A DNA stretch of 64,000 nucleotides from CBDATG01 sp965200145 (lineage in GTDB: Bacteria; Chloroflexota; Dehalococcoidia; Lucifugimonadales; Lucifugimonadaceae): NCBI GenBank assembly GCA_965200145.1, contig CBDATG010000003.1:124001-188000 (forward strand), in the 5' to 3' direction. Made by a program: the position numbers and the translations under genes. The notes beneath the pieces are model-generated. The model made no database searches, had not been told where the DNA came from, and saw only the letters and a list, made by a program, of their open reading frames with translations. Numbering within the stretch: position 1 is the stretch's first letter; the number at the start of each line of letters is the position of its first letter. This document shows positions 47,022-55,286 of this stretch, piece by piece.

Positions 47022-48698
47022 TCATCTGGAGTTGAGTTGCACCTCAAGGCGCGCTTTTTCGTCTTCAACAATGCTCGGGTCCAACTTCTGGAAGAGCGGA
47101 ACTGGGGCAGGCAGCAAACTTCCTGGTTCAACGTTTCGCCTTGCCCAGCCGTCTGACAAAACTGCGCCATCAAATCCCAATGCAGAGTGCAGCTTCTCGC
47201 TACTGAAGGGCAAGAACGGATACCAGACAGTCCGCAACGTGGCGATGACTTCCAGCGCGACATTGAGCGTCGTGGCGGTGCGGGCCAGATCGGTTCGGCG
47301 CGTCGTCCAAGGCTGCTTCGCATCAAGATAGCGGTTGCCGACGCGAGCAAGCTCCATAGCCTCATACAGCGCGCGCCGGAAGTGCCGCGACTCAATCGAA
47401 CTCCCGACCTTATCAAGCACCATATCGCACTGCGCGAGCGTCTCACGATCCAAATCATCAAGCTCGCCGGACGCCGGGACCCTGCCATCAAAGTTGCGTA
47501 CCGTCATGGAAAGCGTCCGATGCACGAAATTGCCAAAGGTCCCCACCAGCTCATTATTGTTGGACGCAAGAAACCCATCCCAAGTAAAGTCCGAGTCTGA
47601 GCTCTCCGGCATTATCGATGCCAAGTAGTAACGCAACGGGTCAGGCTCGTATCGGCTGAGGTAGTCGGGCAACCACACTGCCCAGTTCCTGCTACTTGAA
47701 AAACCCTCGCCAGCCAAGTTCAAAAACTCGTTCGCCACCACATCGGTCGGCAGATTCAAACCGCCATAACCCTTAAGCATCGCCGGCCATAGCACCGTGT
47801 GAAACGGCACGTTGTCTTTCCCCTGGAAGTAGTAAGACTCGGCCGAAGAATCTTCCCAGAAGTCCCGCCAATCAATACCCTCAGACTGTCGCGACAACGC
47901 CTTAGTGGCAGAAAGGTAACCGATGACAGCCTCGAACCACACGTAGACACGCTTCGCATCGTATCCAGCACGCGGCACCGGCACGCCCCATTCAATGTCG
48001 CGTGTCACTGCGCGATCATGCAAACCCTCGCCTAGATAACCCAAGGTTTGATTTCTGACATTCGGCCGCCAATCTTCCTTGTTGGAAACCCAAGCCTCGA
48101 GCTCTTCTTGGAACGCACTCAGCCTGAACATCAGATGCGTCGTGTCGCGGAAAACAGGAGTTGAGCCGTCCCTGATTGACCGGATGTCTATCAGATCACT
48201 AGGGTCCAATGTCCTACCACAACCGTCGCACTGATCACCACGCGCCGATTCGTAGCCGCATATGGGACAAGTGCCCTCTACGAACCTGTCGGACAGAAAA
48301 CGCCGCTCAGTCTCCGCCCATGGCATCTGCTGGGTATCTTCGTAAATGAAGCCACCAGCATCCAGTCTCTGCAGAACGTCATGGGTTACCTCCTCGTGCA
48401 CATCGGTGTGGGTATGCGTATAGAGGTCGTAGGCGAATCCCATGCGCTCCATGCACTCGGACCAGATGGCATGGTAGCGGAACGCTATGTCCGCCGGGTC
48501 AACGCCTTCGTCCGCTGCGCGCAACGCCGTAGGCGTACCGTGCATATCGCTACCTGAGACCATCGCAACCCTGTTGCCAACCAACCTGTGATAGCGCGCG
48601 AATATGTCGGCCGGCACATTCATGCCCGCGATGTGGCCAAGATGCGGCTCGCTGTTCACATACGGCCAGGCGACGCAGACGAGGATTGTTCGAGGCAT
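47022..48698 (-). CDS. metG: Methionyl-tRNA synthetase
   Basis: A 558-residue class I synthetase. The HIGH motif is HLGH near residue 20, a zinc knuckle region lies at about 140-165 (CPICGY and CDGCG), and the KMSKS site reads FSSSR, a variant also found in other bacterial MetRS. The anticodon-binding helical domain follows (WEDSS..., PWTTRRTDLART). The C-terminal tRNA-binding domain found in dimeric forms is absent, so this is the short form. Confidence 0.92.
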   Translation of the reverse strand: MPRTILVCVAWPYVNSEPHLGHIAGMNVPADIFARYHRLVGNRVAMVSGSDMHGTPTALRAADEGVDPADIAFRYHAIWSECMERMGFAYDLYTHTHTDVHEEVTHDVLQRLDAGGFIYEDTQQMPWAETERRFLSDRFVEGTCPICGYESARGDQCDGCGRTLDPSDLIDIRSIRDGSTPVFRDTTHLMFRLSAFQEELEAWVSNKEDWRPNVRNQTLGYLGEGLHDRAVTRDIEWGVPVPRAGYDAKRVYVWFEAVIGYLSATKALSRQSEGIDWRDFWEDSSAESYYFQGKDNVPFHTVLWPAMLKGYGGLNLPTDVVANEFLNLAGEGFSSSRNWAVWLPDYLSRYEPDPLRYYLASIMPESSDSDFTWDGFLASNNNELVGTFGNFVHRTLSMTVRNFDGRVPASGELDDLDRETLAQCDMVLDKVGSSIESRHFRRALYEAMELARVGNRYLDAKQPWTTRRTDLARTATTLNVALEVIATLRTVWYPFLPFSSEKLHSALGFDGAVLSDGWARRNVEPGSLLPAPVPLFQKLDPSIVEDEKARLEVQLNSR

Positions 48699-48793
48699 AG
48701 CGAAAATGGAACGATAGGTCAGACGCGCTATAGATGGAGAGATATCCCGCGTCTACTATCATTCTATCGGCGTACAGCCATCGATCCCAAACT

Positions 48794-49618
48794 TCACTCG
48801 CGCTTGATTAGGGCCTGGTACACCTCGCGCCTACTCAAGCCCAGACGTTCAGCCACGACCGATGCCAACGCCCGAGTAGACATCCCGTCGCGCCGCAGTG
48901 AATCTGCAACCGTGAGAATCTCCTCACCGGAGTGAGAGCGCGACTCAGCCCCTGCCGAATCAGCAGGGGCGACCACCATCACGAACTCCCCACGTGGCGA
49001 AACGAAATGCGACGTGGCATCAGCGACAGTGCCGCGCCAAATCTCCTCGTGCATCTTAGTCAGCTCCCGGCAGACTACAATCCGCCGATCTGGCATCACT
49101 TCGGCCATGTCCGACAACGCTTTGACAACACGGTGCGGTGCCTCAAAGCAAACCGCGACAGTTCGGCAATCTGCAATCTCAACGATCCGTCGTCGGCGCT
49201 TGGAGTTAGATGCGGGAAGATAACCGAACGACGTGAACTCGTTGAAGCTGAAACCGCTGACCGATAACGCCGCAATGATAGAAGACGGCCCGGGCAACGC
49301 AGTAACCGAGACTCCCGCTGCCGCCGCTCGCGATACCAGCTCCGCCCCCGGGTCATTCACACCCGGAGTTCCAGCGTCGCTGACTAAGGCAACGTCCGAC
49401 TCGGCGAGTAACGCCACGATGCGCTCAAGCGTCGATTCCCGTGAATGCCGGTGGAAACTGAGAAGGCGCGGCGACGCTTCGAGATAGCTGATCAGTCTTC
49501 GCGCAACACGAGTGTCCTCAGCAACCACGACCGGAACCGACTTGATGACCTCCGACGCACGAATGCTGATGTCGCCGAGATTCCCTATCGGAGTCGCAAC
49601 GATGTACAGCGTTCCCAT
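48794..49618 (-). CDS. rsmI: 16S rRNA (cytidine-1402 2'-O) methyltransferase
   Basis: A 274-residue tetrapyrrole-methylase-fold enzyme. It starts GTLYIVATPIGNLGDIS and has VVAEDTRVARRLI, the SDAGTPGVNDPG glycine-rich motif and VTALPGPSSIIAALSVSG, all diagnostic of RsmI. It methylates the 2'-O of C1402 in 16S rRNA, fine-tuning decoding. The C-terminal helical extension ends SRREVYQALIKRE. It lies between metG and lipA on the same strand. Confidence 0.94.
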   Translation of the reverse strand: MGTLYIVATPIGNLGDISIRASEVIKSVPVVVAEDTRVARRLISYLEASPRLLSFHRHSRESTLERIVALLAESDVALVSDAGTPGVNDPGAELVSRAAAAGVSVTALPGPSSIIAALSVSGFSFNEFTSFGYLPASNSKRRRRIVEIADCRTVAVCFEAPHRVVKALSDMAEVMPDRRIVVCRELTKMHEEIWRGTVADATSHFVSPRGEFVMVVAPADSAGAESRSHSGEEILTVADSLRRDGMSTRALASVVAERLGLSRREVYQALIKRE

Positions 49619-49672
49619 TCGTAAACCGCCTGTGCGAGCGCATCACGAAGCCGTAACGATCTGCCACCCTGC

Positions 49673-50611
49673 CTAACCACGCAACGCAAGCAGGTCTTCA
49701 AGCACGGCATCGTGCTGTTCGTCAGCGTGATACGACGAACGAACTAGCGGACCAGATGCAACATGCTTGAAGCCCAACTGCTTACCTACCTCGGCCCACT
49801 CCGCGAACTCGTCGGGATGGTAGAAACGAATCAGCGGATGATGCCGTTCCGAAGGACGTAAGTACTGGCCGATCGTCAACAGGTCGCAGTCGTGCGCCCT
49901 CAGGTCCCGCATCGTTTGCAGTACCTCATCCTTCGTCTCGCCAAGCCCTACCATCATCCCAGACTTAGTTGGCATCATCGGGTCCAGCTGCTTGGCCCGT
50001 TGCAACAACTCCAGAGACAGGTCATATCCACCCTTCGGCCTCACTTTCTTGAAGATGCGACGCGGTGCCTCGATGTTGTGGTTCAACACATCTGGCCGAG
50101 CGTTCACAACGCGTCGTAAAGCCGAATCATCGCCCGCGAAATCGGGTATCAGAACCTCAACCTTGCAGCTGGGGGACAGCCGGCGGACCTGAGCTATCGA
50201 CAGCGCGAATATCGACGAACCGTAGTCTGCTAGGTCGTCGCGGTCCACCGAAGTGATCACCGTGTATCTTAGTCCCATCGATTTCACCGTCTGCGCTAGT
50301 CTGAACGGCTCTGCCCAGTCAACCGCTACTGCACCTGGCCAACCAGTCTTCACGTTGCAGTAAGAACAGGCGCGCGTGCAAGTGTCGCCGAGAATCATGA
50401 ACGTAGCGGTCCGGCGGTCCCAGCAGTCCCCGATGTTCGGGCAAGCCGCCTCTTCGCAGACCGTGTGCAATCCCGCACCACGAAAGCGTTGCTTTAGATC
50501 AGCGTAGTTCGATCCGCCCGGTGCCCTGACCTTGAACCACTCCGGCAAACGACGACGCACCTTGTTAGACGGGCGCGCCTCGACCGTGATCGATGGCGAT
50601 GATGTACTCAT
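49673..50611 (-). CDS. lipA: Lipoyl synthase
   Basis: A 312-residue radical SAM enzyme that inserts two sulfurs into octanoyl domains. The radical SAM cluster motif is C-x3-C-x2-C (CTRACSYC). The auxiliary cluster cysteines lie in CEEAACPNIGDCW, and the C-terminal RSSYHADE contains the serine that ligates that cluster. All the family cysteines are present. lipB or lplA is not adjacent. Confidence 0.94.
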   Translation of the reverse strand: MSTSSPSITVEARPSNKVRRRLPEWFKVRAPGGSNYADLKQRFRGAGLHTVCEEAACPNIGDCWDRRTATFMILGDTCTRACSYCNVKTGWPGAVAVDWAEPFRLAQTVKSMGLRYTVITSVDRDDLADYGSSIFALSIAQVRRLSPSCKVEVLIPDFAGDDSALRRVVNARPDVLNHNIEAPRRIFKKVRPKGGYDLSLELLQRAKQLDPMMPTKSGMMVGLGETKDEVLQTMRDLRAHDCDLLTIGQYLRPSERHHPLIRFYHPDEFAEWAEVGKQLGFKHVASGPLVRSSYHADEQHDAVLEDLLALRG

Positions 50612-50757
50612 GAGAGGTGTCTAAATGTATAAATGCGAAAGAGGAACGCTGTGTTCCCTGATGCCGACTCTTCCAATCTATCAAATGCCCATCGCGTACG
50701 TGTCAACCCGAATCGCAGATCAATCTCCACTTTTCGCGTATCCGAGGGAGTTTCGGC

Positions 50758-52008
50758 ATGGCTAAACGCAGGCGCAGGCGGCGGTATACGGGACCGGACC
50801 TCACCTCGGCCTCAGGCCTTGCCGTCGGCGATACGGTCTCGATTATGGCCGGACCATGGGATGAGCGCGGCTACGCTACCTCCGCATTGCGAGGTGCGCC
50901 AATCTCGCTACACGGTGCCATCCCAGGCGAAACTGTCACCGCCATAATCACCAAGGTGTTCCCAGAACGCGTTGCAGCCACAACCGTCGACGTAGAGTCT
51001 CCTGATGCCGACAGAGTCACCCCGAGATGCCGCTACTTTGGCGAATGTTCTGGTTGTCAATGGCAGCATGTGAGCTACCCACGCCAGCTCAAGACTAAGC
51101 ATGAAATCGTCCTCAACGCGCTACGTCAATTCCCGGAAACCTCAACCGCGCCCGTAGAGCCTGTCATTGAGAGCCCAATGCAGTACGGCTACCGCAATCA
51201 TGCCCGATTCAGCGTCGGGCGTGGCGACGAGTCGGGCGTGGCAGGATTCGTGAATGCAGACTCTCGCCGATTCGTCCGCATCGACGAGTGTTTGATCATG
51301 GACGATCAGATCAACCACACCCTCTCCAAATTGCAAGGTCGGTTGCATCGGATGACACAGTGGTCAGTGCGAGTAGGCGCGAATTCCAGTGAGCAGACGG
51401 TTCAACCGCTACTGCCAGCTCACATTCAAGACATCGAATCGGGAAGACAGCACTACGTCGAGTCGGTAAACGGCATCGACTTTCACGTGGCAGCATCCTC
51501 CTTCTTCCAAGTGAACTCGCACATGATACCCATCATGGCACACACGATCATCGAAATGCTTGAGCCGGCCGGCGACGAGAATGCCATCGACCTGTATTGC
51601 GGTGTCGGAACCTTCGCGTGTCTGCTTGCGGACAAGGTCGGCAAGGTGATCGGCATCGAGGAGTCCGCATCCGCAATAGAGAACGCAACACGCAACGCAA
51701 CGCCATTCGACAACGTTGAGTTTGTTGGTGCTAGAGCTGAGACCGTTGCAATGGAGCTGAAGCAACGGTCGATAACCGCCGACTTCGTCATCGTGGACCC
51801 GCCGCGTATCGGTTGCGACGATGCAACTATCGCAGCGATATCAGACATGCAACCCCGAAAAATCATCATGGTCTCATGTGAACCCGCGACACTCGCACCG
51901 GACTTGGCCGACCTCTGCCGCGCAGGGTATACACTGATAAAGGTCCAACCGCTAGACATGTTCCCACAGACAAGGCACATAGAGACCGTCGCACTGTTGG
52001 CACGATAG
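50758..52008 (+). CDS. RlmD/TrmA-family RNA uracil-C5 methyltransferase
   Basis: A 416-residue SAM enzyme. A TRAM RNA-binding domain opens the protein (about residues 20-75), followed by an iron-sulfur cysteine set (CRYFGECSGC). The methyltransferase part has FFQVNSHM, IDLYCGVGTFACLLA, IVDPPRIGC and the catalytic cysteine in MVSCEPATLAPDL. It makes 5-methyluridine in 23S rRNA or tRNA; the exact target within RlmC/RlmD/TrmA cannot be told. It is divergent from lipA. Confidence 0.87.
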   Translation: MAKRRRRRRYTGPDLTSASGLAVGDTVSIMAGPWDERGYATSALRGAPISLHGAIPGETVTAIITKVFPERVAATTVDVESPDADRVTPRCRYFGECSGCQWQHVSYPRQLKTKHEIVLNALRQFPETSTAPVEPVIESPMQYGYRNHARFSVGRGDESGVAGFVNADSRRFVRIDECLIMDDQINHTLSKLQGRLHRMTQWSVRVGANSSEQTVQPLLPAHIQDIESGRQHYVESVNGIDFHVAASSFFQVNSHMIPIMAHTIIEMLEPAGDENAIDLYCGVGTFACLLADKVGKVIGIEESASAIENATRNATPFDNVEFVGARAETVAMELKQRSITADFVIVDPPRIGCDDATIAAISDMQPRKIIMVSCEPATLAPDLADLCRAGYTLIKVQPLDMFPQTRHIETVALLAR

Positions 52009-52124
52009 GAAACGCAACGAGGCGTTGAGGCACACACAACGACGGGCACTCGCCGAGCCGAGCGTGAGCGTTCCCACAGCTTCCAAATGCGGACCGATAT
52101 GCGGTATCTATCCCATCGATCGAA

Positions 52125-52778
52125 TTGCGTTACTTGCTCGCATCTACATCTAGACGCCGCTTCGACATCATGACCGCGGCATCCATGACGTTCGTCGTAC
52201 AGACAGGCACGCCAGCGGCCGAGGCCACCGAGGCGGACTGCGGCGGAGCTCCGGAGGTCACCAGAGTAAACGCAATCGCCAAGTTGCGTAGCGTTATGGA
52301 ATCAACGCGCGGCAGACTGCCATGGGACATCGCAATCGTGGCGGCAGACACTCTAGTCCACAGCGGAAACGACATCTACGGCAAACCTAACGATTTAGCC
52401 CATGCCCGCCAAATGCTGGACGAGCTCCGCGGTACCAAGCACTACGTCACGACCACGGTCGCTATGACCTTCGCGCCGCACAGGCAGGCAGCCGAGGTGC
52501 TCTCCCATTCCGTCTCATCGCGGATCCAGATGCGCCGATTCACCGACCACGAACGCGAGCGGTATCTAGCTTCAGGATTGTGGCGAGAGCGCGCTGGATC
52601 GTACGGCGTGCAAGATGCAGCGTTCAACCCGACAGAATCTGTAGACGGCTGCTACCTCAACGTTGTCGGCCTCCCGCTATGTGCACTCTTGAAGATGTTA
52701 CCCCCTGGTAATCGCTCCTTCGTGAACTCACACATCTACGCAACCTGCGCCGCACACCTTGAGCGAGATACGGCATGA
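52125..52778 (+). CDS. maf: Maf-family nucleotide pyrophosphatase
   Basis: A 217-residue protein that begins RYLLASTSRRRFDIM, the Maf phosphate-binding loop, and has VAADTLVHSGNDIYGKPND and SGLWRERAGSYGVQ. Maf enzymes hydrolyse non-canonical or modified NTPs. The start is a TTG at 52125, since no in-frame ATG exists at a suitable position. Its TGA overlaps the ATG of the TatB-like gene, so it heads a coupled three-gene run maf-tatB-tatC. Confidence 0.85.
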   Translation: MRYLLASTSRRRFDIMTAASMTFVVQTGTPAAEATEADCGGAPEVTRVNAIAKLRSVMESTRGRLPWDIAIVAADTLVHSGNDIYGKPNDLAHARQMLDELRGTKHYVTTTVAMTFAPHRQAAEVLSHSVSSRIQMRRFTDHERERYLASGLWRERAGSYGVQDAAFNPTESVDGCYLNVVGLPLCALLKMLPPGNRSFVNSHIYATCAAHLERDTA

Positions 52779-53179
52779 ACTTCCTAGGCATAGGCGGGTT
52801 AGAGCTCGTAGTCGTGATGCTGGTCGCGCTCTTCGTCGTGGGCCCAGTACGCCTCGTTGAAGGCGCGCGCACCGCGCGGAAATACATGACTGAGATCCGA
52901 CGACAACGCGAGGAGTTGACCCAGATGATCGAGGAGGCGGCCGATATCGAGGGCATGAAAGAGGCACTCGACCAAGAAGGCATCATCGGCGAGATTAACG
53001 AAATCAAGTCCGAGTTGCAATCATTCGGAGACGAGGCCGCGACGATATCTGACGACCTCGAGGAAGTGCGAAACGTAGCACGGGCCGTCAAACGCCCGAT
53101 GGGATACACCCGCGAACCGAAGCAAGCAACGAAAACGCGCGAAGCGTCACCCAGCGACGAAGGCGAAACGAAGGATTGA
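52775..53179 (+). CDS. tatB: TatA/TatB-type twin-arginine translocase subunit
   Basis: A 134-residue protein with an N-terminal helix (about 8-22) followed by the GP hinge and a long charged amphipathic helix (residues 24-110). The hinge VVGPVRL and length well above TatA suggest TatB. It should form the substrate receptor with TatC. It overlaps maf by four bases (ATGA) and tatC by four (TTGA). Confidence 0.78.
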   Translation: MNFLGIGGLELVVVMLVALFVVGPVRLVEGARTARKYMTEIRRQREELTQMIEEAADIEGMKEALDQEGIIGEINEIKSELQSFGDEAATISDDLEEVRNVARAVKRPMGYTREPKQATKTREASPSDEGETKD

Positions 53180-53949
53180 ACGACCGCCCTCTCCAACTGA
53201 TGTCGCACTTCGCGGAGTTGCGACGTCGCTTCTACATCTCGCTAGCAGCGTTGGTTGTAGCGACAATCGTCGCGTTCGTGTTCTACAGACCCATCCAAGA
53301 CTTCATACAGCAACCCGCCGTCGACGCCCTCGAACGACTCCGGCCAGACGAACCTGCACGTTTAGTGCAGCTCGACATCACTGAGGGATGGTCAGTCACC
53401 GCCAGAGTCTCCATAATGGTCGGATTCGCAGCATCGTTCCCAGTCCTGCTCTACCACATCCTGATGTTCCTGAGACCGGGACTGAAACGACGCGAGCGAT
53501 TGACGATGTACATGTTGCTCGTCTCAGGCGTCGCGCTGTTCGTTACCGGATCAGCTTTCGCATACTACATCGCCGTACCCAGAGCGATCGCCTTCCTTCT
53601 CGAGTTCGGGAGCGAGATTGCTATCGTCGCGCCGCGCCTATCCTCTTACGTCTCACTGGTAACTACCCTGACGATCTGGATGGGACTCATCTTCGAGCTG
53701 CCAGTGATGATGTTCATGCTGGGACGAATCGGAGTCCTAAATCCCGAAAAAGTGTCGAAACTCCGCCGATGGGTCATACTCTTCGCGTTCGTGCTCGCAG
53801 CCATCGTCACGCCCACCGTCGACCCGATGACGCAGGCGTTGATTGCAGTGCCGGCCGTGGTCCTGTACGAACTCGGGCTGATTATGATGAAGATCGCGGC
53901 ACGCTCGCGCGAAAAACCAGCTGCCCTCGACGCAGACGCGCTGACCTAA
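53176..53949 (+). CDS. tatC: Sec-independent translocase TatC
   Basis: A 257-residue membrane protein with six hydrophobic segments. The N-terminal LMSHFAELRRRFYISLAAL matches the conserved HLxELRxR of TatC, and a glutamate is present in LIFELPVMMFML. It starts at a TTG that overlaps the tatB stop. It exports folded proteins with twin-arginine signals. Its stop overlaps the stop of the convergent tatA in a shared CTAA. Confidence 0.92.
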   Translation: MNDRPLQLMSHFAELRRRFYISLAALVVATIVAFVFYRPIQDFIQQPAVDALERLRPDEPARLVQLDITEGWSVTARVSIMVGFAASFPVLLYHILMFLRPGLKRRERLTMYMLLVSGVALFVTGSAFAYYIAVPRAIAFLLEFGSEIAIVAPRLSSYVSLVTTLTIWMGLIFELPVMMFMLGRIGVLNPEKVSKLRRWVILFAFVLAAIVTPTVDPMTQALIAVPAVVLYELGLIMMKIAARSREKPAALDADALT

Positions 53950-54152
53950 CTGGACTTCGACTCTTCGCCGCTACCGTTCTCGGTCGCAACTTCCTCAGAT
54001 TTCGCAGAGTTGCGGTTGCCGATCGAGCCGCGAAACTCCTTGATCGCAGTGCCTATACCCCTGCCAACCTCGGGCAATCTACCCGCACCGAAGATGATCA
54101 GCACGACGACGACGATCAGGAATATCTCTAGTGGGCCTATCCCTCTGAACAT
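53946..54152 (-). CDS. tatA: Twin-arginine translocase subunit TatA
   Basis: A 68-residue protein with one N-terminal helix (about 7-21), the FGAGRLPEVGR hinge and a charged amphipathic tail. It is the pore-forming partner of tatB-tatC but lies on the opposite strand, converging on tatC. It has its own leader with two hairpins and may be expressed apart from tatBC. Confidence 0.88.
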   Translation of the reverse strand: MFRGIGPLEIFLIVVVVLIIFGAGRLPEVGRGIGTAIKEFRGSIGNRNSAKSEEVATENGSGEESKSS

Positions 54153-54185
54153 GGCGACTTGTACCCGCGTTGACTAACCACCGTG

Positions 54186-54257
54186 CGGTGTAAGTCCGCA
54201 CGCGCTTACGCGATTGTACCACTATCGCTTGACCGTCGAACACAATGTTCGACGGTC
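54186..54257 (-). promoter_or_regulatory. Two hairpins in the lexA-tatA intergenic region
   Basis: A perfect 12-bp inverted repeat with a 3-nt loop spans 54231-54257. A second, 7-bp stem with a 7-nt loop lies nearer tatA, at about 54186-54206. Neither is followed by a T-run, so a classical terminator is not supported. A possible tatA promoter (TTCGAC, 16 bases, TACAAT, ending at 54213) starts inside the larger hairpin, which could therefore be an operator or a factor-dependent terminator after lexA. Confidence 0.45.
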
Positions 54258-54299
54258 AGAAGCAATATCCGCCGTCTTGCACGACTGGGAATGGCGCTG

Positions 54300-54977
54300 C
54301 TAATACTGCCGCATCACGGCGATCGCCTTGCCTTGGATGAGGCAATCCTTCGCCTCTACTTCGATGTCGTCCATCTCGGGATGTGCAGGTTGCAACCGAA
54401 TCCTGTCAGCGCGCGGGAAGTATCGCTTCAGCGTCGTCGTCTCGAACTCGCCGTTGCGACTTATCCGCGCCGCAACCATGTCGCCACGCCGGACAGCACG
54501 AGTCGACTGGATCAGCACCGTGTCACCATCGCTGACCAACGCATCGATCATCGAGTCACCACGCACCTCCAGCGCAAAAACCTTGTCGGCAGGGCCGATG
54601 AGCTGCTCCGGCACATCGATCTGGTCAAGGTCGCTCGCCATGTCTGCCGACTGAGAATCCGGCAACACGAAATCCGTCGCCGCTCCAATCGGACCAAGCA
54701 TCGGCACCTTCACGAAGTTGATCGTCTGAGTCGGAGTAGGCTCTTGGTTCCAGTCCGGCACGTTCAACGCACGCGCCTTCTTCGTCGTGCCGATGAGCTG
54801 CCCGGCTTCCAGCATCCGGTCTACGTGATACTTGGCGTTCGACGGCGAACTCAGACCGATCGTCTCCTGTATCTCACGCAGCGATGGCGCAAAGCCATTC
54901 TGGCGGTGGAAGTTCCGGACGAACTCTTGGATGTGTCGCCACATCCTCAACGTCTTCTTCTGTGGCTTCGTTGGCAT
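54300..54977 (-). CDS. lexA: LexA repressor
   Basis: A 225-residue SOS repressor and self-cleaving protease. The winged-helix N-terminus includes FAPSLREIQETIGLSSPSNAK. The S24 peptidase domain has the catalytic Ser142 in RGDSM and Lys184 in TTLKRYF. The cleavage site, normally Ala-Gly, aligns with IGA-A (Ala99-Ala100), so the glycine after the bond is Ala here. The 309 bases upstream contain a good promoter with a palindrome inside it, consistent with autoregulation. Confidence 0.9.
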   Translation of the reverse strand: MPTKPQKKTLRMWRHIQEFVRNFHRQNGFAPSLREIQETIGLSSPSNAKYHVDRMLEAGQLIGTTKKARALNVPDWNQEPTPTQTINFVKVPMLGPIGAATDFVLPDSQSADMASDLDQIDVPEQLIGPADKVFALEVRGDSMIDALVSDGDTVLIQSTRAVRRGDMVAARISRNGEFETTTLKRYFPRADRIRLQPAHPEMDDIEVEAKDCLIQGKAIAVMRQY

Positions 54978-55093
54978 AACTTAACTCCTACTCTGTGTTG
55001 GAAAAAGTCTCATTCGCTAAAGCCCACCAGTCATTGCATCTGTAGTCCAGTGCGAACTGATTTACAGTCAAACCACCGAGGGCTTTGCAATAC

Positions 55094-55122
55094 ACATTAC
55101 AATTCTGTTCTAGTATTGTCAA
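55094..55122 (-). promoter_or_regulatory. lexA promoter with internal palindrome
   Basis: On the minus strand: TTGACA, 17 bases, TAATGT, placed about 117 bases upstream of lexA. Inside the spacer is an inverted repeat, ACAAT-N11-ATTGT (55099-55119). A repressor on it would block polymerase, so it is a reasonable LexA operator candidate, although no consensus for this organism can be checked. The rest of the 54978-55286 gap shows no gene. Confidence 0.5.
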
Positions 55123-55286
55123 GTCACAATGTCAATTTCATGGAATCAGTGTGCCATGATGATCCACCGCCGTCGCCGACCGCAATCAGCCGCGAAACGC
55201 CAGCCATGCCACTGGGATAGAATCTGCACTATCTCAAGCACTTCCAACAGGTTGCAACGTAGTATCTAGACCAAACGGATCACAGA

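Noticed and set aside
46940..47491. 183-residue open frame within metG
   Set aside because: It lies on the same strand in another frame of a well-conserved metG and has no family resemblance.
54153..54299. tRNA-like hairpins between tatA and lexA
   Set aside because: The stems do not assemble into a cloverleaf and no T-loop sequence is present. No tRNA or rRNA gene was found anywhere in the window by eye.
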